From positions 16,557,807 through 16,621,806 of the forward strand of contig OU744453.1 in the NCBI GenBank assembly GCA_916610825.1: a stretch of 64,000 nt of DNA, written 5' to 3'. The DNA is from Haliclystus octoradiatus (Eukaryota > Cnidaria > Staurozoa > Stauromedusae > Haliclystidae). Below the pieces are notes generated by a model. It had not been told where the DNA came from. It was given only the letters and a program-made list of their open reading frames with translations, and made no database searches. Made by a program: the position numbers and the translations under genes. Shown piece by piece: positions 34,242 through 45,959 of the stretch. Position 1 is the first letter of the stretch. Every line of letters begins with the position of its first letter.

Positions 34242-34993
34242 ACTCTAGAATTGTACGAGGAAGGACAGATAAACATGTGAAAACGAGGGCAATCATTTTG
34301 GTTAAGTACACAACCACCATGGAATCTACCGTTTTTCAAATGACGAGAACATACTTTTGGATGATGCCACTTACAACCCCCATTTTTCTTCCCAGTAAGA
34401 CCATATTTACATATACCTTTTACCAGGTCTTGACATAATATCGTTGAGGAAGTAGTTCTTTCCTCAAGCTCGTTAGGTATTGAAGACATTGAATGGCTGG
34501 AATGATTAGGATCTGTGAATGTTAAATCATCATTGTTATCATTTTGATTGTTATCCGATTCAACCGCATTTTGATTGACTGATGGCGACATGTCTGGCGA
34601 TACATTGCAATATCCAGTTGATGTTGGTTCCGGTATATTGTTTCTGAGGTTTGAATGGCCGGCGGGAAAAACCGCATGCTCATCAGAAGGAACAGTAAAA
34701 TTATTTTCGAAATTTTCTCCTACTAAATAATATTTTTCATATAAATGCATACATAAGCCAACTAATTCAATTTTCTTTGCCTTCATCAATTTCACTTTAG
34801 CATTCACGACATTTTCTGATTTTAAGACATTAATAAATTTCAGATTTAAATCCATAATTTGATTTGATGTCATGTCCTCAATGACTTCTACATTTGGATT
34901 AATTGTCTCTTCAGGATCTTTTAAAGTTGATAAACCACCAATAGATAAATGTCCCATACTGTTTTGTTGATGAGAACTATCATCCAGTGACAT
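33905..34993 (-). CDS. LINE ORF1: Cys/His zinc-finger RNA-binding protein
   Basis: A 362-residue protein starting at an ATG. The middle has clustered Cys/His fingers (residues about 187-265: CQDLVKGICKYGLTGKKNG, CKWHHPKVCSRH, CVLNQNDCPRFH, CYDSTCVHMH). The C-terminus is Gln/Pro-rich with a short amphipathic helix (ERLARMEAQLQHLMMLL) that may form a coiled coil. This is the usual makeup of ORF1 in invertebrate CR1-like LINEs, where it binds the element RNA. The stop (33905) meets the first residues of the ORF2 endonuclease. Confidence 0.88.
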   Translation of the reverse strand: MSLDDSSHQQNSMGHLSIGGLSTLKDPEETINPNVEVIEDMTSNQIMDLNLKFINVLKSENVVNAKVKLMKAKKIELVGLCMHLYEKYYLVGENFENNFTVPSDEHAVFPAGHSNLRNNIPEPTSTGYCNVSPDMSPSVNQNAVESDNNQNDNNDDLTFTDPNHSSHSMSSIPNELEERTTSSTILCQDLVKGICKYGLTGKKNGGCKWHHPKVCSRHLKNGRFHGGCVLNQNDCPRFHMFICPSSYNSRVCYDSTCVHMHLKHTSRVARKQDHYPGNYQSNLNPQQQLPVNPIAPVPITNVINAQHRLPQQLSQQPQQHFLYIQRPPPLPHEERLARMEAQLQHLMMLLSNRLPTQTQRNN

Positions 34994-35149
34994 TTTATAG
35001 TTTTGAGAAGGTTAGAATTTAAACACTACCAATAATAAGCAATAAAAAAATAAAATAAAAATAATACAAACCCAGGACGAATTAAAAACACGTCATCTCC
35101 CGTCAAACACATACAAACAAAAAAAAAAAAAATGAAAAGAAAAGAAAGC

Positions 35150-35640
35150 ATGCAAAGAAAAATCATGCAAAGAAAAATCAAATCAAATCAAATCAAATTC
35201 AAAAAAGTAAATCAATCCAATCGAATTATATAAAAATCAGATCAAATAAAATAATCAACTTCAATCAAATAAAATAAAATAAATTAAAACAATATCCAAA
35301 TAATATAATATTATAAAGAAAAATATATCCAAATAATAAATCAATGAAAAAAAAGAAAAAATAGCTCCGCTACGCTCGGACTCATGGTAAATAATATAAT
35401 AATCAAAATAAACCAATTGAAATCACATTCAATAGAATACCAAATCAATCAAATCATCATGCAAAGAAAAATCAAATCAAATCAAATCAAATTCAAAAAA
35501 GTAAATCAATCCAATCGAATTATATAAAAATCAGATCAAATAAAAAAATCAACTTCAATCAAATAAAATAAATTATAACAATATCCAAATAATATAATAA
35601 TATAAAGAAATATATATCCAAATAATTAATCAAAGAAAAA
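35150..35640. repeat. 275-290-bp tandem repeat, right part
   Basis: Continuation of the array at 30582-30965: the rest of unit 2 and a full unit 3 starting AAAAAATAGCTCCGCTACGC (35358). Confidence 0.85.
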
Positions 35641-35654
35641 AGAAAAAATGTTAA

Positions 35655-37018
35655 TGAAGACCGATGGAATTGAACCCCAAACCCCGCGCGCCTTATGCAT
35701 GGTAGAGACGAATGGTCACCCTATACAGTCTCTGACGTCACATCTCCAAAACGAGGTCACTATTAAGATTGAAGTTTTTCTATCTGGAGTTAAATCCGAA
35801 ATAATATTTGAAATATGTTGTCGAACTGTCATGGCGATAAAACAGTTTTTCTAACAACTGTCACCAACTTTGAATTTATTTACAATCAAATTTTTATTAT
35901 ATATTTTGCAATTTTTTGATGTGCTACTTTATTGAACCTTGCATCAATATTGTGGATATTAAGTTTTATATGATGAACAAGTAATTCGTCAGTTATTTAT
36001 TTGCAACAATTTTTCACGTACTCATACTGGACTGGAAGCCAAACTTCATCCTTCTTCCTGTCAAGGCCGTTTTCATACCAGCTCAAACATCAACGCTATG
36101 CATTATATATGGTATTATACGTTTGATAAGTATTCAAGCAATTGTAACAAAATGATACAGTGTTTACATTTCACTTTAGTTTTTGTTTTGAAATAAATTG
36201 ATTCGTGAATCGTGATCCCCACAAAAAATATGGCGTGTTTAAGTTTTGACATAAATCAAACAAGTATCAAATTATGAATCAGATATTTTGGAGTAAATAC
36301 GTTAGTTTAATTTTTCTCACTATCGATTGTTATTGGAGAGAAGTAACACTGTGTTGTCATAGGCATTGCCTGTTATTTGGTCACCTATGACATCCACATT
36401 AAATTTCTTCCGCTTTCTTTTCAAAAAGTTATGGTAAAATAATGGCGCCAAAAGGCGCGCTTTCTCGAACTGAATGGTCACTCATTATAGTTCCTTGCAA
36501 TCATGGATATGATCCTATAAATTACCTGAGTAGTATAGTTAAATAAAGCCGAAAACATTATTTGTAGAAATTAGAGATAATATCTTGCTATAATAGACTT
36601 GAAAATAGTCCAATCTGTAGGCATTAATTGTTACGTCGCTTTCTAAATTATGTCTTCATAATCAGCCTTACAAATAAATTAAATAATAAATACGTAGCAT
36701 CAGTACAGCAATATATCCCATTCTACAAAACTTAAATCCATTGACAACAAAAACAAGTAATCTTTTTAATAATAATTCCAAATCAATTGGCGGTATGGTG
36801 ACACAATAAAATGAACGACATTTGTTAGACTTATGAACCGCCATGTCAGTCAAATAGTTTGATTGAGTTGTGAGTGAATTCGGATTTGACGAGATTCAAG
36901 GGAAATACTACAATCCTAAGGGTAGTCTCGTTTAGGAGAGGTGACGTCAGAGACTGTATGGGGTGACCATTCGTCTCTACCCTTATGCATACGCTCCACC
37001 ACTAGACCTAGCCTCATT
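35655..37018 (-). pseudogene. tRNA-like sequence split by a TIR element
   Basis: With the 35701-36981 insertion set aside, the minus strand gives a tRNA-like stretch. The 5' part (37018-36982) has a box A-like TAGGTCTAGTGGTGGAGCG and the 3' part (35700-35655) has GGGGTTCAATTCC as box B. It is probably the head of a tRNA-SINE or a tRNA pseudogene. Confidence 0.6.
35701..36981. mobile_element. 1281-bp TIR element in the tRNA-like sequence
   Basis: The inverted ends GGTAGAGACGAATGGTCACC continue through CAGTCTCTGACGTCAC, over 40 bp in total. A perfect 9-bp duplication, CTTATGCAT, flanks it (35692-35700 and 36982-36990). No coding frame is recognised inside. Confidence 0.88.
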
Positions 37019-37504
37019 CCATCACGGCCCTCATTTCCGTGCGGCGCTCCAGTAAGGGCCTAATAAAATTAAGGTTAAAAAGTGTGCCAGAAACCAAACG
37101 TTTGGTGTGCCCAATCACAGCACACCTTTGTATCACGTGAAGTTTTATCGAGCTGGTTGGTGAATAAAACACTAAAAATGTAAACAAACTTGCTTGAATC
37201 ATTTCCAAAGTATATATTTCGATCGTTTATTCTGTCATATTGTCAATTTTCAATTATATATTTACGGAGAAATGAAATTTTGAATCAGAGTAATGCTGTA
37301 TGCGGCAATCCTGACTTCTACGGTATCAAAATCGTGTTTACGTTTTAGGAATTTTAATTGGTGTGAACAACCCACCTTTCCGAAAACATTGACGCGCTTG
37401 TAGACATCACATGTCTGTCAGCTACAACCCATTTGCTGCTGAAAAGTACCTCGTTTTCAAGCTTTGTATGTTATTAATTATCCGTCCTCCGGTTATAGCT
37501 TGGA

Positions 37505-40195
37505 AAAAGCCGGCTTTTATGTTTTTCAACTTTAAATGTCTCTCATACAAAAACGGGCGATACAATTCATTTCATTTCTTAGTATGTCATAGTCAAACGT
37601 GTATCGAAGTGATTTAAAAAAACTAGATGAAAAATATCAAGTCTATATTAAGAAACAGCCATTTAAGTTGACCTAAGTGTGATTTCACGTCTTTTCAGAT
37701 TTTGAAAAAGGCCGGTTTTCTACTTTCTCAAGTTTAAATATTTCTCATACTAAAACGGGCGATACAATTCACTTCATTTCTTAGTATGTCATAGTCAAAC
37801 GTGTATCGAAGTGATTTAAAAAAACTAGATGGAAAAATATCAAGTCTATATTTAGAAACAGCCATTTAAGTTGACCTCGGTGTGATTTCACCTCTTTTCA
37901 GATTTTGAAAAAAGCCGGTTTTCTACTTTTTTTCACTTTAAATGTCTCTCATACTAAAACGGGCAATACAATTCATTTCATTTCTTAGTATGTTATAGTC
38001 AAACGTGTATCGAAGTGATTTTAAAAAACTAGATGGAAAAATATCAATTCTTTATTTAGAAACAGCCATTTAAGTTGACCTAGGTGTGATTTCACGTCTT
38101 CTTTTCAGATTTTGAAAAAAGCCGGTTTTTATGTTTTTCAACTTTAAATGTCTCTCATACTAAAACGGGAGATACAATTCACTTCATTTCTTAGTATGTC
38201 ATAGTCAAACGTGTATCGAAGTGGTTTAAAAAAGCTAGATAAAAAAATATCAAGTCTATATTTAGAAACAGCCATTTAAGTTGACCTCGGTGTGATTTCA
38301 CCTCTTTTCAGATTTTGAAAAAAGCCGGTTTTCTACTTTTTTTCACTTTAAATGTCTCTCATACTAAAACGGGCAATACAATTCATTTCATTTCTTAGTA
38401 TGTCATAGTCAAACGTGTATCGAAGTGATTTAAAAAAACTAGATGGAAAAATATCAAGTCTATATTTAGAAACAGCCATTTAAGTTGACCTAAGTGTGAT
38501 TTCACGTCTTTTCAGATTTTGAAAAAAGCCGGTTTTTATGTTTTTCAACTTTAAATGTCTCTCATACTAAAACGGGAGATACAATTCACTTCATTTCTTA
38601 GTATGTCATAGTCAAACGTGTATCGAAGTGATTTAAAAAAACTAGATAAAAAAATATCAAGTCTATATTTAGAAACAGCCATTTAAGTTGACCTCGGTGT
38701 GATTTCACCTCTTTTCAGATTTTGATAAAAGCCGGTTTTCTACTTTTTTTCACTTTAAATGTCTCTCATACTAAAACGGGCAATACAATTCATTTCATTT
38801 CTTAGTATGTCATAGTTAAACGTGTATCGAAGTGATTTAAAAAAACTAGATGGAAAAATATCAAGTCTATATTTAGAAACAGCCATTTAAGTTGACCTCG
38901 GTGTGATTTCACCTCTTTTCAGATTTTGAAAAAAGCCGGTTTTCTACTTTTTTTCACTTTAAATGTCTCTCATACTAAAACGGGCAATATAATTCATTTC
39001 ATTTCTTAGTATGTCATAGTCAAACGTGTATCGAAGTGATTTAACAAAACTAGATAAAAAAATATCAAGTCTATATTTAGAAACAGCCATTTAAGTTGAC
39101 CTAAGTGTGATTTCACGTCTTTTCAGATTTTGAAAAAAGCCGGTTTTTATGTTTTTCAACTTTAAATGTCTCTCATACTAAAACGAGAGATACAATTCAC
39201 TTCATTTCTTAGTATGTCATAGTCAAACGTGTATCGAAGTGATTTAAAAAGACTAGATAAAAAAATATCAAGTCTATATTTAGAAACAGCCATTTAAGTT
39301 GACCTCGGTGTGATTTCACCTCTTTTCAGATTTTGATAAAAGCCGGTTTTCTACTTTTTTTCACTTTAAATGTCTCTCATACTAAAACGGGCAATACAAT
39401 TCATTTCATTTCTTAGTATGTCATAGTTAAACGTGTATCGAAGTGATTTAAAAAAACTAGATGGAAAAATATCAAGTCTATATTTAGAAACAGCCATTTA
39501 AGTTGACCTCGGTGTGATTTCACCTCTTTTCAGATTTTGAAAAAAGCCGGTTTTCTACTTCCTCAAGTTTAAATATTTCTCATACAAAAACGGGCGATAC
39601 AATTCATTTCATTTCTTAGTATGTCATAGTCAAACGTGTATCGAAGTGATTTAAAAAAACTAGATGGAAAAATATCAAGTCTATATTTAAAAACAGCCAT
39701 TTAAGTTGACCTAAGTGGGATTTCACCTCTTTTCAGATTTTGAAAAAAGCCGGTTTTCTACTTTCTCAAGTTCAAATATTTCTCATACTAAAACGGGCGA
39801 TACAATTCACTTCATTTCTTAGTATCTCATAGTCAAACGTGTATCGAAGTGATTTAAAAAAACTAGATGAAAAAATATCAAGTCTATATTTAGAAACAGC
39901 CATTTAAGTTGACCTAGGTGTGATTTCACCTCTTTTCAGATTTTGAAAAAAGCCGGTTTTCTACTTTTTTTCACTTTAAATGTCTCTCATACTAAAACGG
40001 GCAATACAATTCATTTCATTTCTTAGTATGTCATAGTCAAACGTGTATCGAAGTGATTTAAAAAACCTAGACGAAAAATATCAAGTCTATATTTAGAAAC
40101 AGCCATTTAAGTTGACCTAAGTGTGATTTCACGTCTTTTCAGATTTTGAAAAAAGCCGGTTTTTATGTTTTTCCACTTTAAATGTCTCTCAAATT
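37505..40195 (+). repeat. 203-bp satellite array, left arm
   Basis: About 13 tandem units, marked by AAAAGCCGGTTTTCTAC every 202-207 bases (37711, 37914, 38121, 38323 and on to 40155). Two or three unit subtypes alternate: TTTTATGTTTTTCAACTTT against TTCTACTTTTTTTCACTTT. Confidence 0.95.
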
Positions 40196-40741
40196 AGGAC
40201 GATGTGTGCCGATGAACTGATACCACTCTGCATGGCTCTTACATGTGTATCGGATACAATTAGAAAGATTTTATGAGAACATATCTTGCATTTATTCAGA
40301 TACAGCCAGTTAACCGGATATTGGTGGTATGTTTGGGTTCTCAAAATGCCCATTTTTCAATTTCTTCAATTTCTAGTTCTTTCAAATGAGAACGAGGCTG
40401 GCAAATCATTAGATATCAGTAGATATAGTTCTTAGATGTATATCAAATTTAAATAAAAAGGTTCATGGTAGTACGCACGAAATGTTATCACACATACTTA
40501 GTGCCACTTACCATATCTTGCTTACTTCATTAAACTGTAGGTGTTGTTGATGTTTATTGTGCAATTTTGTGGGTGTCAGTACTGTGATAGATATATTGAT
40601 GGATATATTGCATGAAGTTGTGTAACATTCTTGGCACGTTTGATGAAATCTGATCTCTACGTGGTGGATGTTGCTTAACAATCCTAGCTTTAAGACCACT
40701 CACTCATTTATTTCTATCTGTCTGTCGGTGAAGACGTCAAA

Positions 40742-41647
40742 ATGAATATTTATGAGATACTCGTGATTATCTCGACCATTGAAAATACTTTGGCCTTTTT
40801 AAGGTCGAAAAAATTAATCAGAAGACAGCCACCGGACTGCCCTGATTGTGCCCTACCAATGAAGGAGTATAAAAGAGCAGATATTTCAGATGGATATACG
40901 TGGAGGTGCAGAACCCATAGAAACAGGAAGATTTCAATTCGTGATGGATCGTACTTCGCAAAGTCAAGATTAAAACTTGGGGAGCTCATTCATCTTATGC
41001 ATTTATGGTCAATGAACACACCTATACATACGCAAGTGGGGTATTCAACTACAAGTGAACGTTCAGTGATACAATGGAACTCTTACATGCGGGACATTTG
41101 TTCCCATGAGCTTCTGACGAATCCTATCATTTTGGGGGGGCCTGACAGAACCGTGGAAATTGACGAGTCCCTCATGTCTAAACGGAAATACCATAGAGGA
41201 CGATTAAGACGACAGGAATGGGTATTTGGTATGTATGAACGTGAACGAAAGATCGGTTTCTTTGAATATGTAACAGATCGTTCTGCACCGAGTCTGCTCC
41301 CAATAATTGCTCCAGGTACAAACATTGCTCCAGGTACCAAAATACATTCGGACGAATGGCAAGCTTACAACCAAATTAGCAATTTAAATGTATTACAACC
41401 TTTCACTCACGACACTGTAAACCACAGCGTCAATTTCGTAGATCCGATCACAGGATGTCATACAAATAATGTGGAGTGCTTTTGGAAAAATGCTAAGCGC
41501 AAAAAAGCATACATGTCAGGTACAACTAGAGCTATGTTACCAGGTCATTTAGATGAGTTCATGTGGCGAGGGATCTATGGCAGAACGCATGCACTTGCAT
41601 TCGAAAATGTCATAGATCAACTTGCTGCATGGTACCCAACTCCCTAA
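40742..41647 (+). CDS. Merlin transposase (IS1016/IS1595-like DDE)
   Basis: 301 residues, full length for Merlin. An N-terminal zinc-binding motif (Cys33, Cys36, Cys56, His59) is followed by a DDE core: Asp141 in VEIDESLMSKRK, Asp204 in IHSDEWQAY and Glu245 in HTNNVECFWKNAKRK. The enzyme would cut and join the element ends. One oddity is a six-residue tandem duplication just before the second Asp (IAPGTNIAPGTK) caused by an 18-bp repeat, which may affect activity. The ATG at 40742 follows the end of the inverted inner block. The stop sits at the palindrome centre, tail to tail with a decayed second copy. Confidence 0.95.
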   Translation: MNIYEILVIISTIENTLAFLRSKKLIRRQPPDCPDCALPMKEYKRADISDGYTWRCRTHRNRKISIRDGSYFAKSRLKLGELIHLMHLWSMNTPIHTQVGYSTTSERSVIQWNSYMRDICSHELLTNPIILGGPDRTVEIDESLMSKRKYHRGRLRRQEWVFGMYERERKIGFFEYVTDRSAPSLLPIIAPGTNIAPGTKIHSDEWQAYNQISNLNVLQPFTHDTVNHSVNFVDPITGCHTNNVECFWKNAKRKKAYMSGTTRAMLPGHLDEFMWRGIYGRTHALAFENVIDQLAAWYPTP

Positions 41648-42370
41648 AATGAACTGGTAATATAGCCCTATCGCCGGGCCTGGCTGGCATGTATCCTTTT
41701 TTGATCTCCATGCTATTTGTAGACAAATTTCTGTGGTTCGTGACATTTTTGTAATTCTGACCCATTATCCGAATGTATTTTTGGGGTTTGCCATTGGGAG
41801 TAGGCTCCGAAACCGATCTTTCGTTTGTTCATCCATTTCTGGCATTTTGATTATTTAATGATTATTGTATTTCCAATTAGACTGAATGGCATACTCTTTT
41901 TCCATGATTCTGTGTGACCTTTTCAAAATTATAAGATATTCAGGAGTTCATGGGTACCAAATCGTTGCTCTTATCAATCAATCAACATTATATACATAGA
42001 ATACATCCTTTTTCTATATTTTAGAGCTCCATATACATGTATTGATAAAACATTGTATTACTGAACGTTCTTGTATTAATTCACCATCAATTTCCACTTA
42101 CGTATGTATAAACCCAGTAACCCATATTTGTATAAGTATTGATGACTCGTCCCCATCAATAATTTTAACTTGACTTTGTGACGTATTGAACTATCGTGAA
42201 TTGAAATCTTCTTGTATATTAACCATTATGCACCTTCATGTATATCCGGAAGAAATATATGCAATTTTATACTCCTTCATTGGTAGGGCACAATCAGTGC
42301 AGTCCGGTGTCTTCTAATTAAATTTTTTGTCCTTAAAAAGGCCAAACTGTACGCATGTATATCAATGATT
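41648..42370 (-). pseudogene. Decayed inverted second Merlin transposase
   Basis: Read on the minus strand, blocks match the open gene in order: GGCCTTTTTAAGG and CCGGACTGC (42350-42310), CCTACCAATGAAGGAGTATA (42296-42277), GAAGATTTCAATTC (near 42210), GAACGTTCAGT (near 42065), CGAAAGATCGGTTTC (near 41820), AAAATACATTCGGA (near 41775) and TATATTACCAG (near 41660). Large gaps and frameshifts make it non-coding. Confidence 0.85.
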
Positions 42371-42764
42371 CAACAATTATATATATAAAGAAATAATATT
42401 GAATGATTTTTTTATCTCTTAACATCTATGCATGATAACCCATCTCTTGAATCTCAATACAACTGCATATTTGATCAAAAATGATACTCCATCTACTTTC
42501 ACAAACTTTTTTGAACTAAATCTAGCGATATCTGATAATTTCCCAGCCTCGTTCTCATTTGAAAGACGTACATGTCAGACAAAGTGAAGATTGGCATTTT
42601 GAAAACCCTGAAATACCCCCAATATCAACTTAAATGGCTGTATCTAAATAAATGCAAGATATGTTCTCATCAAATCTTTTTAATTGTATCCGATATCATG
42701 TAAGAGCCATGTAGAGTGGTATCAGGTCATCGGCACACATCGTCCTAATTTGAGAGACATTTAA

Positions 42765-43810
42765 AGTTGAAAAACATAAAATCCGGCTTTTTTCAAAATC
42801 TGAAAAGACGTGAAATCACACCTAGGTCAACTTAAATGGCTGTTTCTAAATATAGACTTGATATTTTTCCATCTAGTTTTTTTAAATCACTTCGATACAC
42901 GTTTGACTATGACATACTAAGAAATGAAATGAATTGTATTGCCCGTTTTAGTATGAGAGACATTTAAAGTGAAAAAAAGTAGAAAACCGGCTTTTTTCAA
43001 AATCTGAAAAGAGGTGAAATCACACCGAGGTCAACTTAAATGGCTGTTTCTAAATATAGACTTGATATTTTTCCATCTAGTTTTTTGAAATCACTTCGAT
43101 ACACGTTTGACTATGACATACTAAGAAATGAAATGAATTGTATCTCCCGTTTTAGTATGAGAGACATTTAAAGTGAAAAAAAGTAGAAAACCGGCTTTTT
43201 TCAAAATCTGAAAAGACGTGAAATCACACTTAGGTCAACTTAAATGGCTGTTTCTAAATATAGACTTGATATTTTTTCATCTAGTTTTTTTAAATCACTT
43301 CGATACACGTTTGACCATGACATACTAAGAAATGAAATGAATTGTATTGCCCGTTTTAGTATGAGAGACATTTAAAGTGAAAAAAAGTAGAAAACCGGCT
43401 TTTTTCAAAATCTGAAAAGAGGTGAAATCACACCGAGGTCAACTTAAATGGCTGTTTCTAAATATAGACTTGATATTTTTTTATCTAGTTTTTTTAAATC
43501 ACTTCGATACACGTTTGACTATGACATACTAAGAAATGAAATGAATTGTATTGCCCGTTTTAGTATGAAAGACATTTCAAGTGAAAAAAGTAGAAAACCG
43601 GCTTTTTTCAAAATCTGAAAAGAGGTGAAATCACACCGAGGTCAACTTAAATGGCTGTTTCTAAATATAGACTTGATATTTTTTCATCTAGTTTTTTTAA
43701 ATCACTTCGATACACGTTTGACTATGACATACTAAGAAATGAAATGAATTGTATCGCCCGTTTTTGTATGAGAGACATTTAAAGTTGAAAAACATAAAAA
43801 CCGGCTTTTT
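42765..43810 (-). repeat. 203-bp satellite array, right arm
   Basis: About five units of the same satellite as the left arm, in opposite orientation (CCGGCTTTTTTC at about 42782, 42987, 43190, 43395, 43597 and 43800). Confidence 0.95.
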
Positions 43811-44026
43811 TCAAGCTATAACCGGAGGACGGATAATTAATAACATACAAAGCTTGAAAACGAGTTACTTTTCAGCAGCAAATGGGTTGTAGCTGACAGA
43901 CATGTGATGTCTACAAGCGCGTCAATGTTTTCGGAAAGGTGGGTTGTTAACACCAATTAAAATTCCTAAAACGTAAACACGATTTTGATACCGTAGAAGT
44001 CAGGATTGCCAACGGACACGGAAGTG

Positions 44027-45739
44027 TATGGTGGCCCATCGTTGCCATAGCGTTTTTTTTTGAAAAACTTTTTACGCCATGGCCCATTGTTGCCATAGTA
44101 AAAAAAAATTTTACCACGTGGCCCATCGTTGCCATAGTCTAATATTTTTAAATGATGGCCCATCGTTGCCATAGTAAATTGTTTTACTTTTTCATAAACT
44201 AAATGTTTATTATTAAGTTATTTTTGTATTTAAAACGCTGTTCCATGTTGTGCATGTTTTGTCTTTGATTCCTTCTGTTGTATTTAGCTCTGTCAAATGC
44301 TGACATTGAGATTGAGCACTATTTCATATCTTTAATGTAATGTAATATGGTTACAATATAACTAAAATACATGGGAATGTGTAGTACAAGTTAAACAGAA
44401 GTATAGTAATTACATTTGACTACGGCTATGATATGGTTTATTTGGCTATACAATGTAAATGATGTATACACTTACGATCACTAATTATCGGGAGTCAAAG
44501 AATAATATGTAATTATAATTCTCGGGAGAGTTCTGAAATCATCGTCATCAATCATCATTATCTTACATTCGCAAATTCACGTTTGGATTTGGATATGTCC
44601 AACCTAAATATTTCAATAGTCTAGTTACAATTAATCAATTATATTGTTTCACAGGAAATAATAGTTCACATATACTTATGTCTTTTCAACAGGTCTAGGT
44701 CTAGCTATGACAGACTGTTAAAACAGTAGGGTGGAACTCCAGGCTCGAAAGGTTGTCAATATATCAATTTAAGATAATAAATCGAGTTGTTAAAGAAAAA
44801 TTGTTGTAGCTAGCTACGTTGAGCGCTGGCATAGCAAAAACTTTCCATTCATTTATTTGATTCATTTATTTGTTCAAAAGCACGCTGACTGAGAACCGCC
44901 ATATACCAGCATGCATTGTGGCATTGCCTTAACAACTATAGCATAACTAGAAAATAGAACCAATATTCTGAGCAACAATGTGGATTCTAGCCTATACAAT
45001 ATTGAGAGCTTAGCGGGTTAACAGCCATTAACTGTATGGCCTCTACACCCACAGCTAGTTTGCCCTAAAGTATAGACGCGCAACTAAAAATGTAACATGG
45101 TCGACATAAATATCAATTTCAAAGATGTGTGTTTTCCGCTTGGCCTACCTCTTGGGCTATCGGTTTCAATTTTATTAATAATATTGTTGATAATTTTAAT
45201 ATCCCACCTGTTGAAATAGTTGCAAGTATTTAAATAGGTATGGATATCTGCAGATTCTATCAAAAATTTATAGACGCTAATTGACTATTTGATGCTAATC
45301 TAACAAAAAATGTTGACTGTCTATTAGCTATTCTCCCAACTTTCAATGGAATTCTGGGCCTTTATGCTGTTTCTGTCTCAATTTTCGAGTTGTTTGCAAC
45401 ATTGTAGAATATATTATTATTGGCTATATTGTAATATATATATAAATATTGCTATATCCAATGGCTATAAAATAAGTTTCGGAAAATAAAACTTTATGAA
45501 AAAGTAAAACAATTTACTATGGCAACGATGGGCCATCATTTAAAAATATTATACTATGGCAACAATGGGCCACGTGGTAAATTTTTTTTTGCTATGGCAA
45601 CGATGGGCCATCATTTAAAAATATTAGACTATGGCAACGATGGGACACGTGGTAAAATTTTTTTTTACTATGGCAACAATGGGCCATGGCATAAAAATTT
45701 TTTCAAAAAAACACGCTATGGCAACGATGGGCCACCATA
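44027..45739. mobile_element. 1.7-kb TIR element with ATGGCAACGATGGGCC repeats
   Basis: Inverted ends TATGGTGGCCCATCGTTGCC match the complement of the right end GGCAACGATGGGCCACCATA. Each end region holds short tandem repeats of CTATGGCAACGATGGGCCA with AT-rich spacers (four on the left, six on the right). GAAGTG is duplicated at both flanks (44021-44026 and 45740-45745). The middle is non-coding. It begins 17 bases after the Merlin right end. Confidence 0.82.
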
Positions 45740-45959
45740 GAAGTGCTTACAATTTTCCAACGATGGCAATCGCTCCGTCAAAACATGAAGTTTTCTCCTT
45801 TTATTTTGTTTTCTACGCCCACAAAAGGCCTTCATAATGTTCATACAGTCCTTCGAGATAATGTACTATATTATTTATAATTCTGTTGCTCCAATTTGAT
45901 CCAAAATAATACCGTAAACTTGATGTTTTTAGTTTTCTTCGACAGTTTGTTTACAAAAT

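Larger units (their letters stand above)
30966..35145 (-). mobile_element. Near-complete CR1/Jockey-group LINE
   Basis: A 4.2-kb insertion in a tandem repeat, read on the minus strand: 5' UTR (about 35145-34994), ORF1, ORF2, and a 3' end with an ACAACCACAACAACAT tail near 30964. Both ORFs are open, so the copy is young. The exact target duplication is not resolved because the target is repetitive. Confidence 0.85.
37304..44010. mobile_element. Giant palindromic Merlin transposon
   Basis: Ends are GGCAATCCTGACTTCTACGG (37304-37323) and its exact complement (43991-44010). From both ends inward the sequence stays an inverted repeat: terminal 200 bp, a 203-bp satellite array, a 260-bp inner block (40196-40460 and 42500-42764), and then the transposase gene itself. 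The gene is open in the left arm and decayed in the right. The centre lies near 41647. The left arm is 4.3 kb and the right arm 2.4 kb; satellite copy number (about 13 against 5) explains most of the difference. No clear target duplication was found at these borders. Confidence 0.88.

Noticed and set aside
37300-45745. CRISPR-like array in the 203-bp repeats
   Set aside because: Units are continuous satellite without unique spacers, in a eukaryotic transposon.
43947-45837. Short frames rich in MATMGH repeats
   Set aside because: They are translations of the ATGGCAACGATGGGCC DNA repeat in the element ends.
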